The notes beneath the pieces are model-generated. The model was not told the DNA's origin. It saw only the letters and a program-made list of their open reading frames with translations, and did no database searches. This document shows, in pieces, positions 1 through 7,660 of a DNA stretch of 11,043 nucleotides. This DNA is from an uncultured bacterium (GTDB taxonomy: Bacteria; Bacillota; Clostridia; Lachnospirales; Lachnospiraceae). The stretch spans positions 1 through 11,043 of the forward strand of contig CAJMMH010000066.1 of the NCBI GenBank assembly GCA_905214365.1. Reading direction: 5' to 3'. A program made the position numbers and the translations under genes. Position 1 is the stretch's first letter. Each line of letters opens with the position of its first letter.

Positions 1-2531
1 GCCATCGTCATCGCACGGGCAACCTTTCCCTTAATCCAGGCATCCAGCTGATAATCGTACTCTTCCCGCTCTGTCTCCCGGCTGATGACAAGCGCAGTCT
101 CCATCTCCAGCGCAAGCGCCTCATAAACAGTCAGCGAAATCAGGGACTGTGCCTCTTCCTTTGCCTTCTGCTGCATCACGGCAACCACTGCCTGGCGGAA
201 AATCATCACCATGCGGTTCTGATACGCATAATCCTCTCTTGTCCGCTGTTCCATGCCTGTCTTTTTCAGTTCCTGCTCCATCTCACTGTAAATACTCCGC
301 AGAATTGCGCGGGATGACTCAACCGGAAGCTCTGCCTGCGCGCTCTGGCACTGGATGGAAAACCGGTCATACAGCACGTCCAGACAATCTTCGCTGCAGC
401 AGATATACTGCTCGCCGACTGATGACTGATCTGCCATATGCCTAAGTTCCTTTACCTGACGGCGGATATCTTCGGTCGCACCCTCAAGTACACGGAAAAA
501 CCGCTGATACAAATCACACAGCTTTTCCAACCGTTTTTCCAGCACCGCATAGACTCTGGCGCGCAGTCCGCCGGACGCATAAGCAGTCAAATTGGAGACC
601 GTCCGGCCGGCCGCATCCTCGTAAATTTCCAATATCTGCCTTAATTCCCGTTTCCGCATCCGCTTTCCAAGAACTGCCTCAATTGGCGCATTTGGATTGT
701 CCCCGGACAGATCGTAATCGGCTGTGCTAACCAGGTCAAGTTCCAGACCGTAGCAGTCTTCCTCCGCCTCTTTTTTGCGGGAACGGATATACTGCAGAAT
801 TACATACAAAAGATACCTTGCCGCAATCGGATGTACGCGTCCCAAAATTGAGGAAATACAAGTCTCCCGGTCACTGATATTGACCATTGCCGACAGCGTT
901 GCCGGTACGAACTGATTGGGCAATGAATATTTATTGTCCTCGACAAGTTTCATTACCGCAGCCCGGTAATTGCGGATCGACTGCCGATTCGTCGCAACAC
1001 CCTGCCTTGCCGCGTCCGGAGACTGCGCCCACTGCTCAATTGAAATATCCAGGCATGATTCCGCTAACTTCTGCAGATTTTCCCCGCTCACTGCTTCTTC
1101 TATAGTCTGCTCCATCGTTTCCAGAAACTGATCGGCAAGCGAAATCCGTGTTCCTTCTTCTGTCTCCATAAATACCTGGGAATACAGCGATGACAGACCG
1201 GCATGCTCTCCTCTTGTTTCTTCCAGAAACAGTTCCTGATAGCGTTCATACAGGCTCGGCAGCTGAACACGCGGATTCATATTCTGCTCTTCCCGCGCCA
1301 ACGCCAGCTCCTCGTCAAACCGCCGGTCAATCCGCAGCCAGTAACGGTCTACTACCTCGGTCAGCCAGCGCATGGAACAGTACTGCATGACCTGGCCGCC
1401 CGGATAAATCAGCTTGCACAACCCGGCACTGCCATAGCGGGACATACCGTTGCTGCCGATCGTGGACAGGATAAAGTTATCCTCCACGGACAGCGCGTTT
1501 GCTCCGACATCTGTAAGCAAGTGTACATACGCCATTCCTGCAATCATCCGCTCTACTTCGGCTAACTGCTTCTGTCCGATGGTTCCTCCATTGAAGCTGC
1601 TGTCAAACAGGAAGAGATGATCATACGGAATCGTTCCGTTCCGTTTCAGATACTCCTCCTGCACCTCATCCGGCACATCTCCATCTTCCGCGCCCTGCAT
1701 ATCCGCCATTTCTCTGGCAAAGCTGCGGTACATCGAACGTGACTCCATCACCTCCGCTTCAAGGTCTTCGTTTTCGCCGTAATCATAATATTCCATCCGC
1801 AGCAGTGAATCCGCGGCGTCCCGGCGCTGAAGCAGGTAAAATGCGTTCAGCTCCTTCAGGCACGCGTAGGCATTGACATAAACTGCCTGCCGGTTCAGCT
1901 CGCCCGGCTGAATCGGCGCCATAATATCCGGTCCTAAGAACATACCGCGGACCATGACATTCGGAATTGCGAGAATCCGCTGGATCACTCGCTTGACATA
2001 AAACGGAATCTGAATAAACATCCCTGCTCCGGTTCCTCCGCAGATTGATCCGACAACCATAGTCAGGACATTTTCCTTCAGACCGCTTCCGGTGATCGCC
2101 GCAATCCGGCGGACCGCGTTTTCAATCGGCTGAAACTTGCCCTCTTCTTCCGCGGCAAGCGCGGCCAGTCTGGAGATTGCGCGGATCTGTCCCGCCCCCT
2201 CAAGCATACCGCGGTTATTCAGAAAAATGTTGCTCGGAAACCAGCTCATATACTGCGGATGATCCTTCAGGTACTGCCGCACTAACCGCTCGTCACTGAT
2301 CTGAATTGTCTCAATTCCCTGCTCTCTGAGTTTGCGCAGATCCTTCACGTTGGTATCAATTGCCAGAATCGCCACTTTCGCGCGCCTTGAAGACGACGGA
2401 TCTAACATACGGTTCACAGCCGCCGCAATGCGGCCGCCGACACCGCCGACGCCGATCAGCAGAATCGGAGCCCCCTGCGCGTCCTGAAGAATCTTTTTTC
2501 CGGCTTCCTCGTATACAAATTCACGTTCCAT
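1..2531 (-). CDS. FtsZ/tubulin-like protein (Tubulin_2 type), 3' end outside window
   Basis: A single open frame runs from the ATG at 2531 to the left edge, giving at least 843 residues with no stop. The N-terminal part carries tubulin/FtsZ nucleotide-loop signatures: GVGGVGG at residues 27-33 (T1-like), AIDTNVKDL at 57-65 (T2-like), GAGQIR at 112-117 (T3-like) and GGTGAG at 165-170, the counterpart of the GGGTG(S/T)G tubulin signature. It therefore probably binds GTP and may polymerise in the cytoplasm; no signal peptide or membrane segment was seen. Beyond about residue 240 it is long, helical and charge-rich, far longer than FtsZ (about 350-400 residues), as expected for the Tubulin_2 family. 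I could not place a clear T7 catalytic NxDxxD loop. It is the third gene of a minus-strand operon after a vWA protein, a pairing proposed by Makarova and Koonin (2010) to act in membrane remodelling. The family call is strong; the function is inferred. Confidence 0.88.
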   Translation of the reverse strand, partial: MEREFVYEEAGKKILQDAQGAPILLIGVGGVGGRIAAAVNRMLDPSSSRRAKVAILAIDTNVKDLRKLREQGIETIQISDERLVRQYLKDHPQYMSWFPSNIFLNNRGMLEGAGQIRAISRLAALAAEEEGKFQPIENAVRRIAAITGSGLKENVLTMVVGSICGGTGAGMFIQIPFYVKRVIQRILAIPNVMVRGMFLGPDIMAPIQPGELNRQAVYVNAYACLKELNAFYLLQRRDAADSLLRMEYYDYGENEDLEAEVMESRSMYRSFAREMADMQGAEDGDVPDEVQEEYLKRNGTIPYDHLFLFDSSFNGGTIGQKQLAEVERMIAGMAYVHLLTDVGANALSVEDNFILSTIGSNGMSRYGSAGLCKLIYPGGQVMQYCSMRWLTEVVDRYWLRIDRRFDEELALAREEQNMNPRVQLPSLYERYQELFLEETRGEHAGLSSLYSQVFMETEEGTRISLADQFLETMEQTIEEAVSGENLQKLAESCLDISIEQWAQSPDAARQGVATNRQSIRNYRAAVMKLVEDNKYSLPNQFVPATLSAMVNISDRETCISSILGRVHPIAARYLLYVILQYIRSRKKEAEEDCYGLELDLVSTADYDLSGDNPNAPIEAVLGKRMRKRELRQILEIYEDAAGRTVSNLTAYASGGLRARVYAVLEKRLEKLCDLYQRFFRVLEGATEDIRRQVKELRHMADQSSVGEQYICCSEDCLDVLYDRFSIQCQSAQAELPVESSRAILRSIYSEMEQELKKTGMEQRTREDYAYQNRMVMIFRQAVVAVMQQKAKEEAQSLISLTVYEALALEMETALVISRETEREEYDYQLDAWIKGKVARAMTM

Positions 2532-2537
2532 CCCAAA

Positions 2538-2544
2538 CCTCCTT
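2538..2544 (-). promoter_or_regulatory. Ribosome binding site of the tubulin-like gene
   Basis: On the minus strand this reads AAGGAGG, six bases before the ATG at 2531. It overlaps the stop codon of the upstream vWA gene (TAA at 2543-2545). The overlap indicates translational coupling and fixes the tubulin-like start. Confidence 0.85.
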
Positions 2545-5350
2545 AATTGCTGGTCAGCCGGTAGCCGGTAACGACCTCGGCATTTTTATCTGCTGCCACA
2601 TACACTTCCATCCCGCGGATCATACGGATATCCCGCCTGGTCGGCTGCATCAGCCGCAGGAGCCGGTTCATATTGCCGGCGCTCTTTCCCATAAAACGAA
2701 CCTTACCTGCGTAAACCAGGCGATTTTTCACACAATCCTTATCAAGCAGAATCCGCCGGTTCGGCCCTGCGACAAAAAACAGATCCCCGACCCGCATCCG
2801 GCACGCCTTCCATGGAATCAGCCCGATCCTGTGCTTCATCACACGGATGCGCGGAGACTCCTGAATTGCGGTTCCGAACTTTGTATAAACAACGATCTCC
2901 ATAATCTGATTGTGGAACTTCGGCTGACGGATCCATCCGATCACACACCAGACCGCAAACAGCAGTACACACGCCGCAATCAGAGGAATCCAGTACATCC
3001 AGAGATTTTTTTCTACCGTAAGGCCAATCTCACAGGACGCTTCCTCCGGAAGCTCCACCCGGATTACCGCGTCCCCGTAAAACCAGCTGTGGCCGCTCAG
3101 GGTCAGAAGAAAACTCCCGTCCTCCTGCAGACGGACCTGTTCTGAAAATCCGGCCTTCCGTGCTCCGGTTTTCCAGCGAAAAAAGTACGGAGACTCAAAC
3201 CGGATATCCCATATGATCCCAAGTTTTGAAATCTCTTCTGCCGTTACCGGCTTTCCATCCGCCGTCAGCACAACCCGCACCGGCTGCGCTTCGGAAAGTG
3301 AGGTCTGGGACGCTTCAATACTTCCCGGATCGGCAGACAGTTTATAATGAATTTTCGGAATTACCTGAAGCTCTGCGCTTCCGGATGCCTCCAGTTCCGG
3401 ACACGATACATGCACCCGCACCATACCAGTATCCGCAGTTATCCCACGCGGTTGGAAGATCCAGCAGCCTTCCTGTGCGTCAAACTGCCAGCTGTACTCA
3501 ATCGGGATTCCCTCTAAGCGCGGCTCATCCAGTTCATATGCCGCTGCCTGCTCCGCACTCAGTCTGCTGCCGTCCGCCGTCAGATAAAAACGGATCGGGC
3601 TGCAGTCATCCAGCTGATTCTGACGTACCATATCCTGATCCGTTTCTGCCTCCAGCGCATACTCAATTTTCGGGAATACCTCCACAGAAACTGATGCGGT
3701 CAGTGTCATCGGCTGCATCTGCAGAAGCACGTCCGGCAGACCGGCAACAGAGGTCGTAACCTTCAGTTCACCGACACTGTCTGTTGTCCCCTTAGGCTGA
3801 AACAGATAGCTTCCATCCTCTTCTCTCGTCCAGTCGTACGCGAGCGTCCCTCCCTCAACGACAGGCTCTGTCAGCTCATAACGCATCGCATCCTCTTTAG
3901 CAAGCGGTTTCCCGTTTCCAGTGATGGAAAAACGAATCGGGCTGCAGGTATCAAGCTCATTCTGCCGCGCCGATACCCGATCCGTATCCGCCTTCACACC
4001 ATAAAGAACCGAATCCATGTCAAAACGGATATCCGCCGTGTACGGAAGAAAACCCGGAACGGTCATACTGCCGACAATCCGGTTTTCTCCTCCCATCAGC
4101 GTGATTGTCATCTCCTGCGAAGCGGATTCCGACACGACCGTTCCCCCCGCTTCATAGCTCATCGCATATGACGTATCCGCCGCTACCAGCGCCGGATCAA
4201 TCGCTGTATCGGTCCCCGCTTCCGCTGCATATCCGGTCACGGTCACTTCCTGCCCTTCCATCAGTCCCGGAAGCGCCTCGGCCGGAATTTCCGTTCCTCC
4301 GCAGGAGAAGGAAAGCCGGTACTCCAACGCCGGTTCAAACATCACAGTCAGACTTGCCGGATCGATATCCGCCGTAAATTGCACCGTATATGTCCCGGCC
4401 GGAAGATTTTCCCCTCCGTTGTCTGCAAGCACAGCCGTTCCGAACAGCGCAGGATCCACATTGTACTGGTCCGGCGAAAGCGATACCGTCCTGGTAATCG
4501 GATATACGGTTCCGTCCGCTCCGGTTACTGACGCGACGGATGCTCCCGTTCCCTGTGACAAAAACGCGATATTCCGGAGCGGAAGCGGCGATGTAACTGA
4601 CGCCGTATGCCCGTCAAGCATGGCAACCTCATCTGCGCTCAGACGATAACGACCGGAAATCATATCCGCCATGCTGCCAATGGTATGTATCATGCTCTGC
4701 CCGTCACTTGTCGCCAGCGCATGAAAATTCAGATCCGGGCGGTCCGTCAGATGAACTGCCTCATTGCCGATTGCAAGATAATAGGTATTCAGCCTGGTCT
4801 GATTCGGCATCGGCGTCTGGTAAAAAGATTCAAACAACGCCTGTACCTGCGCCGTATCAATGGTAATCGTATTGGTCACATCATCCATGAAGCCGCCATC
4901 CGTCATAACGACCAGATAATAGGAGGTTGTCGGATCAGAATCCGGATGGGAGATCAGCTCATTGTACGCCGTCTGAATTGATCCGTACGGCGTTCCTTCC
5001 ATGGACCACTGCTTTGCGCGCACCTGATCGGCCGCCGCCTGCGGATCAGACAGATTGACCGCCATCGCAAGTCCCGCCGGATATGGATTGGACGGATCTG
5101 CCTGAACCGCCCGCTGGACATCGCTCATGTAAACCAGATACAGCTCGTCATCTTCGTTCAGCAGGGAAATGAACGCCTGAATCGCGTAATTGGCATAGGA
5201 ATACCGATTTTCTGAGCTCATGCTGCCCGAATCGTCGTACACAATTGTTACTACCTTCCTGCCGGAAGAGGAATTGGCAAACGCGTCCTGCCTTCCTCCC
5301 ACTGCAATCAGCAGAAATGCCATCACCAGAATCGCCGTTATCTTCTTCAT
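2543..5350 (-). CDS. Membrane-anchored extracellular vWA-domain protein with tandem beta repeats
   Basis: The product is 935 residues from the ATG at 5350, chosen because GGAGAGGAG precedes it by five bases and a classic signal peptide follows (MKKITAILVMAFLLIAVGG, likely cut after AFA at residue 25). A longer in-frame ATG at 5398 abuts the previous stop but lacks a Shine-Dalgarno site. A vWA domain follows at about residues 32-235 with a complete MIDAS: DDSGS at 39-43, T120 and the D151 of MTDGG, so metal-dependent ligand binding is expected. Three related repeats begin at about residues 450, 564 and 669. A membrane segment lies at about 783-807, followed by a basic cytoplasmic tail of about 128 residues. 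The topology places vWA and repeats outside the cell and the tail beside the tubulin-like protein encoded next. It probably links a surface event to the cytoplasmic filament; the ligand is unknown. Confidence 0.88.
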   Translation of the reverse strand: MKKITAILVMAFLLIAVGGRQDAFANSSSGRKVVTIVYDDSGSMSSENRYSYANYAIQAFISLLNEDDELYLVYMSDVQRAVQADPSNPYPAGLAMAVNLSDPQAAADQVRAKQWSMEGTPYGSIQTAYNELISHPDSDPTTSYYLVVMTDGGFMDDVTNTITIDTAQVQALFESFYQTPMPNQTRLNTYYLAIGNEAVHLTDRPDLNFHALATSDGQSMIHTIGSMADMISGRYRLSADEVAMLDGHTASVTSPLPLRNIAFLSQGTGASVASVTGADGTVYPITRTVSLSPDQYNVDPALFGTAVLADNGGENLPAGTYTVQFTADIDPASLTVMFEPALEYRLSFSCGGTEIPAEALPGLMEGQEVTVTGYAAEAGTDTAIDPALVAADTSYAMSYEAGGTVVSESASQEMTITLMGGENRIVGSMTVPGFLPYTADIRFDMDSVLYGVKADTDRVSARQNELDTCSPIRFSITGNGKPLAKEDAMRYELTEPVVEGGTLAYDWTREEDGSYLFQPKGTTDSVGELKVTTSVAGLPDVLLQMQPMTLTASVSVEVFPKIEYALEAETDQDMVRQNQLDDCSPIRFYLTADGSRLSAEQAAAYELDEPRLEGIPIEYSWQFDAQEGCWIFQPRGITADTGMVRVHVSCPELEASGSAELQVIPKIHYKLSADPGSIEASQTSLSEAQPVRVVLTADGKPVTAEEISKLGIIWDIRFESPYFFRWKTGARKAGFSEQVRLQEDGSFLLTLSGHSWFYGDAVIRVELPEEASCEIGLTVEKNLWMYWIPLIAACVLLFAVWCVIGWIRQPKFHNQIMEIVVYTKFGTAIQESPRIRVMKHRIGLIPWKACRMRVGDLFFVAGPNRRILLDKDCVKNRLVYAGKVRFMGKSAGNMNRLLRLMQPTRRDIRMIRGMEVYVAADKNAEVVTGYRLTSN
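3008..4003 (-). repeat. Three tandem repeats inside the vWA protein
   Basis: Three units of about 105-114 residues (4003-3662, 3661-3347, 3346-3008) start with YGVKADTDRVSARQNELDTC, YALEAETDQDMVRQNQLDDC and YKLSADPGSIEASQTSLSEA. The first two continue as SPIRF and share the phrases YEL(T/D)EP and (L/I)FQP(K/R)G. The third is the most divergent. The pattern suggests stacked Ig-like or other beta-sandwich modules forming an extracellular stalk between the vWA head and the membrane. Confidence 0.8.
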
Positions 5351-5355
5351 CCGCT

Positions 5356-5364
5356 CTCCTCTCC
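5356..5364 (-). promoter_or_regulatory. Ribosome binding site deciding the vWA start
   Basis: The minus strand reads GGAGAGGAG, ending five bases before the ATG at 5350. The alternative ATG at 5398 has no purine-rich site upstream, so the shorter start with an exposed signal peptide is preferred. Confidence 0.75.
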
Positions 5365-5398
5365 CCGCGAAAAGCCGTTTCTTTCTACTTTCGCTCAT

Positions 5399-7450
5399 TT
5401 ACATCCAGAACGCAAATACGTACATTATCTCACTTCCGCTGTCTCCGCGGAACAGCTGCAGCAGCAGAAATACCAGCTGAAATACAAACAGAAATCCAAG
5501 TACATGCAAAAACGCGCCGTAAAGATCCGGATGGACTGCCGGCGTTTTGCTTTCGCCTTCCGGACCCGCAGCCGATTCTGCCAGCCGGTACGCGCAGCCG
5601 TTTGAATCCGTCAGGCGCTGCCATACAGAAGCTGCCGTCAGGCAGGACGCAAGCGCCAGCAGCCACGCAAAATCGCCGATATACCGGTACAAAATTCCGG
5701 CAGCCTGCGCGTCTAACACCGCAATTGCTGCGGAACCAACGCACAAAATCACACAAATCTGCCAGATTGCTTTCTTTTCAAACCACTTCTTCATGCGAAG
5801 CGACAGCACGGACAGCCAAAGAAACGGATTAAGCATCAGTGCTCCCCCATACATGGTTTCCCGGATCGTACATCCATAATACGTATTGTCGTTGAGCGTA
5901 ACTGCCTGCAGGAAAGGAAATCTTGCTGATAAGCGTACCGGCTGGAACAGATACGCGTACAGACCGAGCGCTGTCCGCGCCGGTACGATTCCACGCTTTG
6001 TCATATCGTTGGTTGTCAGATTGTAGTTGGCGCCGAAATCAAACGGACTGCCGAACCGGGCCGCATTATACCACATCAGACCTGCCGCAACCGCCGCAAT
6101 CGGCAGAAATGCCGCCGCGTAAACACGAAATTTCGTCTGTTTTTTCCAAAACTGCAGCTCCGGCCAGAACAAAACCAGTCCTGAAAAAGCAATCACGATC
6201 AGCTGCGGACGGCATCCAGCAATACATGCCATACAGAACGAGCCTGCCGCAAGCCTGCCGCTTTGGATGCGCCGTGTTCCGTTTGTCTCATCAATTGATG
6301 ATAACCAGAAGTATAAACCAAATACACCAAACGCTATACCAAGCAGCGCAGGAAGCACATAAAATGTTGCACAATCAGAAAGAATCAGGCCGAAACTGCC
6401 TACCAAAAAGAAAATAAGAAGCGTCATTGCCGCAAGCCACGACAGCTTCCGAAACCACTTCTTCACGATTTCATCCCACAGCAGGAAGCTGCCGACTGCC
6501 CATAAAAGCGCCGTCACCGCAATCGCATACGGATTGAGCAAATCGGTCCCGGTCAGAAGATACCATGGAAGATAAAATATCAGAACCGGAATTACTCCAA
6601 AATACACATAATAGGTTCCATTATAGTATGCCGTATCCCACCGGCAGGAGCTTCCGGCCTCCTTGAGCACCTGCTTGCGCAGCGCTGTGTCATAGGGATT
6701 GTCCATGGACTCCAGAACTTCATTTGGCGTATCATCAATGTACAGCTTTCCTTCCGTAAAGGCTCTCGCAAGCAGCTGATACTGGTGATGATGCGACTGA
6801 TTGCTGTAGCGGTTCGGCTGAGACGCGCTCAGCAGGAATGCAAATACAGCAAAAAAGGTAACCATCGAAGCAGTCGCCACCACTGCCTTTGGCCGCATCT
6901 CCACATACAGACCGCCGACCGTGTCCCTGCGGAACAGCTGCGACAGGAAAAACAGTACGCCGCCGATCAGAAGCACGCGAAGCGGCTGGAAGGAAAATGG
7001 AATCCGCGCGTTCACGGTCAGCGTGCCTACAAAAATGCGGTCATCGACCGCAAGATCCGGATTAATCTGAATCTCTCCGCTTGTCCCTGACAAATGCGGT
7101 GTCAGATAATGGCTTCGCTCCGTATCGGTAAGCGCCCTCGATCCAAGGGAAAATGGAATCGAATTTGCCTCGTCCTGCGCAAGCAGCTCTACAGTCAGTA
7201 TATCATCGTCCCCGCTCTGAAACCGCAGCTCTAAGGAACGTACCTTTGTCTTTGGAAACGTAAAGGTCAGCAGATGCGACTTTTTGGATGTGCACCGGTA
7301 CCAGCCATCCCCCTCGTCTTCAAATCCCTTTGTCTCTGTCAGCTCTGCCGAAACCGGCGTGCTTCCCATCGTCATCCAGGTTCTGTAATTGAACACGGTC
7401 AGTTCCAGAATAAGCGCCAGAACAAACCAGATCAGCAATTGTTTCTTCAT
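5399..7450 (-). CDS. Polytopic membrane protein with GT-C glycosyltransferase-like loop motifs
   Basis: The product is 683 residues from the ATG at 7450, preceded by AGGGAG nine bases upstream; a longer start at 7501 is in frame but falls almost at the predicted transcription start. A first membrane helix at about residues 4-21 is followed by an exported beta-rich segment of about 130 residues. Many hydrophobic helices then run to the C terminus. The large loop after the third helix (about 212-290) contains QYQLLARAFTEGKLYID, NPYD and WDTAYYNGTYYVYFG, a pattern I associate with uncharacterised bacterial GT-C-fold proteins that use lipid-linked sugar donors. A later loop has ARFGSPFDFG. The stop codon touches the longer vWA start, so it is the first gene of the operon with vWA and the tubulin-like gene. 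It may glycosylate a surface partner, or may only be a membrane scaffold. The membrane call is firm; the glycosyltransferase call is tentative. Confidence 0.75.
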   Translation of the reverse strand: MKKQLLIWFVLALILELTVFNYRTWMTMGSTPVSAELTETKGFEDEGDGWYRCTSKKSHLLTFTFPKTKVRSLELRFQSGDDDILTVELLAQDEANSIPFSLGSRALTDTERSHYLTPHLSGTSGEIQINPDLAVDDRIFVGTLTVNARIPFSFQPLRVLLIGGVLFFLSQLFRRDTVGGLYVEMRPKAVVATASMVTFFAVFAFLLSASQPNRYSNQSHHHQYQLLARAFTEGKLYIDDTPNEVLESMDNPYDTALRKQVLKEAGSSCRWDTAYYNGTYYVYFGVIPVLIFYLPWYLLTGTDLLNPYAIAVTALLWAVGSFLLWDEIVKKWFRKLSWLAAMTLLIFFLVGSFGLILSDCATFYVLPALLGIAFGVFGLYFWLSSIDETNGTRRIQSGRLAAGSFCMACIAGCRPQLIVIAFSGLVLFWPELQFWKKQTKFRVYAAAFLPIAAVAAGLMWYNAARFGSPFDFGANYNLTTNDMTKRGIVPARTALGLYAYLFQPVRLSARFPFLQAVTLNDNTYYGCTIRETMYGGALMLNPFLWLSVLSLRMKKWFEKKAIWQICVILCVGSAAIAVLDAQAAGILYRYIGDFAWLLALASCLTAASVWQRLTDSNGCAYRLAESAAGPEGESKTPAVHPDLYGAFLHVLGFLFVFQLVFLLLQLFRGDSGSEIMYVFAFWM

Positions 7451-7459
7451 AAAGTTTAT

Positions 7460-7465
7460 CTCCCT
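7460..7465 (-). promoter_or_regulatory. Ribosome binding site of the GT-C-like gene
   Basis: The minus strand reads AGGGAG, nine bases before the ATG at 7450. Starts at 7501, 7498 and 7471 have weaker or no purine-rich sites, which supports the 683-residue product. Confidence 0.55.
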
Positions 7466-7515
7466 CGGACACATCAGAATCAATCGGGAAAGCCGCATCA
7501 TTTCCCACTGTTATC

Positions 7516-7544
7516 AGTATACCTTTTTTGCCGAATTTCCGCAA
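7516..7544 (-). promoter_or_regulatory. Candidate sigma-A promoter of the tubulin-like operon
   Basis: On the minus strand TTGCGG (-35, 7544-7539) is followed after exactly 17 bases by TATACT (-10, 7521-7516). The -10 matches the consensus at five of six positions and the -35 at three of six. Initiation near 7509 would give a leader of about 60 bases to the ATG at 7450. It lies in the only sizeable gap upstream of the operon. Confidence 0.5.
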
Positions 7545-7579
7545 TCCGCTGTTCCTTTAGATTTTCTTAAGATAATTTT

Positions 7580-7618
7580 TTTACATGATTTTTACTTTGT
7601 TTTTGCTTTTCTTTTAAA
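7580..7618 (+). promoter_or_regulatory. Candidate PhoP box: four hexamers at 11-base period
   Basis: Four hexamers, TTTACA (7580), TTTACT (7591), TTTGCT (7602) and TTTAAA (7613), are each separated by exactly five bases. This matches the layout of Bacillus PhoP sites, which are TT(A/C/T)A(C/T)A repeats with about an 11-base period. The first copy fits that consensus fully and the others carry one or two mismatches. The array ends just upstream of the candidate -35 of the Na/Pi cotransporter gene, as expected for activation under phosphate limitation. The T-rich background weakens the case. Confidence 0.5.
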
Positions 7619-7624
7619 TTAGTC

Positions 7625-7653
7625 TGGACTTTTTTCTCATTTATTGATACCAT
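7625..7653 (+). promoter_or_regulatory. Candidate promoter of the Na/Pi cotransporter gene
   Basis: TGGACT (7625-7630) and TACCAT (7648-7653) are separated by 17 bases, each matching the sigma-A consensus at four of six positions. Predicted initiation near 7660 falls at the 5' edge of the foldable leader. A weak promoter would fit dependence on an activator bound at the upstream hexamer array. Confidence 0.4.
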
Positions 7654-7660
7654 GATATTT

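Noticed and set aside
149..1565. Several plus-strand open frames of 66-120 codons
   Set aside because: They lie opposite the continuous minus-strand tubulin-like gene, have proline- and serine-rich low-complexity products, and lack ribosome sites; they are antisense shadows.
1..2531. Plasmid-type TubZ partition system or canonical FtsZ
   Set aside because: No TubR-like DNA-binding gene, centromere repeats or replication gene is nearby, and the protein is more than twice the length of FtsZ.
2360..3145. A 261-codon plus-strand open frame
   Set aside because: It spans the junction of two convincing minus-strand genes and its product is rich in H, P and R with no recognisable domain.
5351..5398. 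Longer vWA start at 5398 giving 951 residues
   Set aside because: No Shine-Dalgarno sequence precedes it, and it would bury the signal peptide behind a 16-residue basic extension.
4607..5832. Plus-strand frames opposite the vWA and membrane protein genes
   Set aside because: The minus-strand products have a signal peptide, MIDAS motif and membrane helices in order; the opposite frames show no domain structure.
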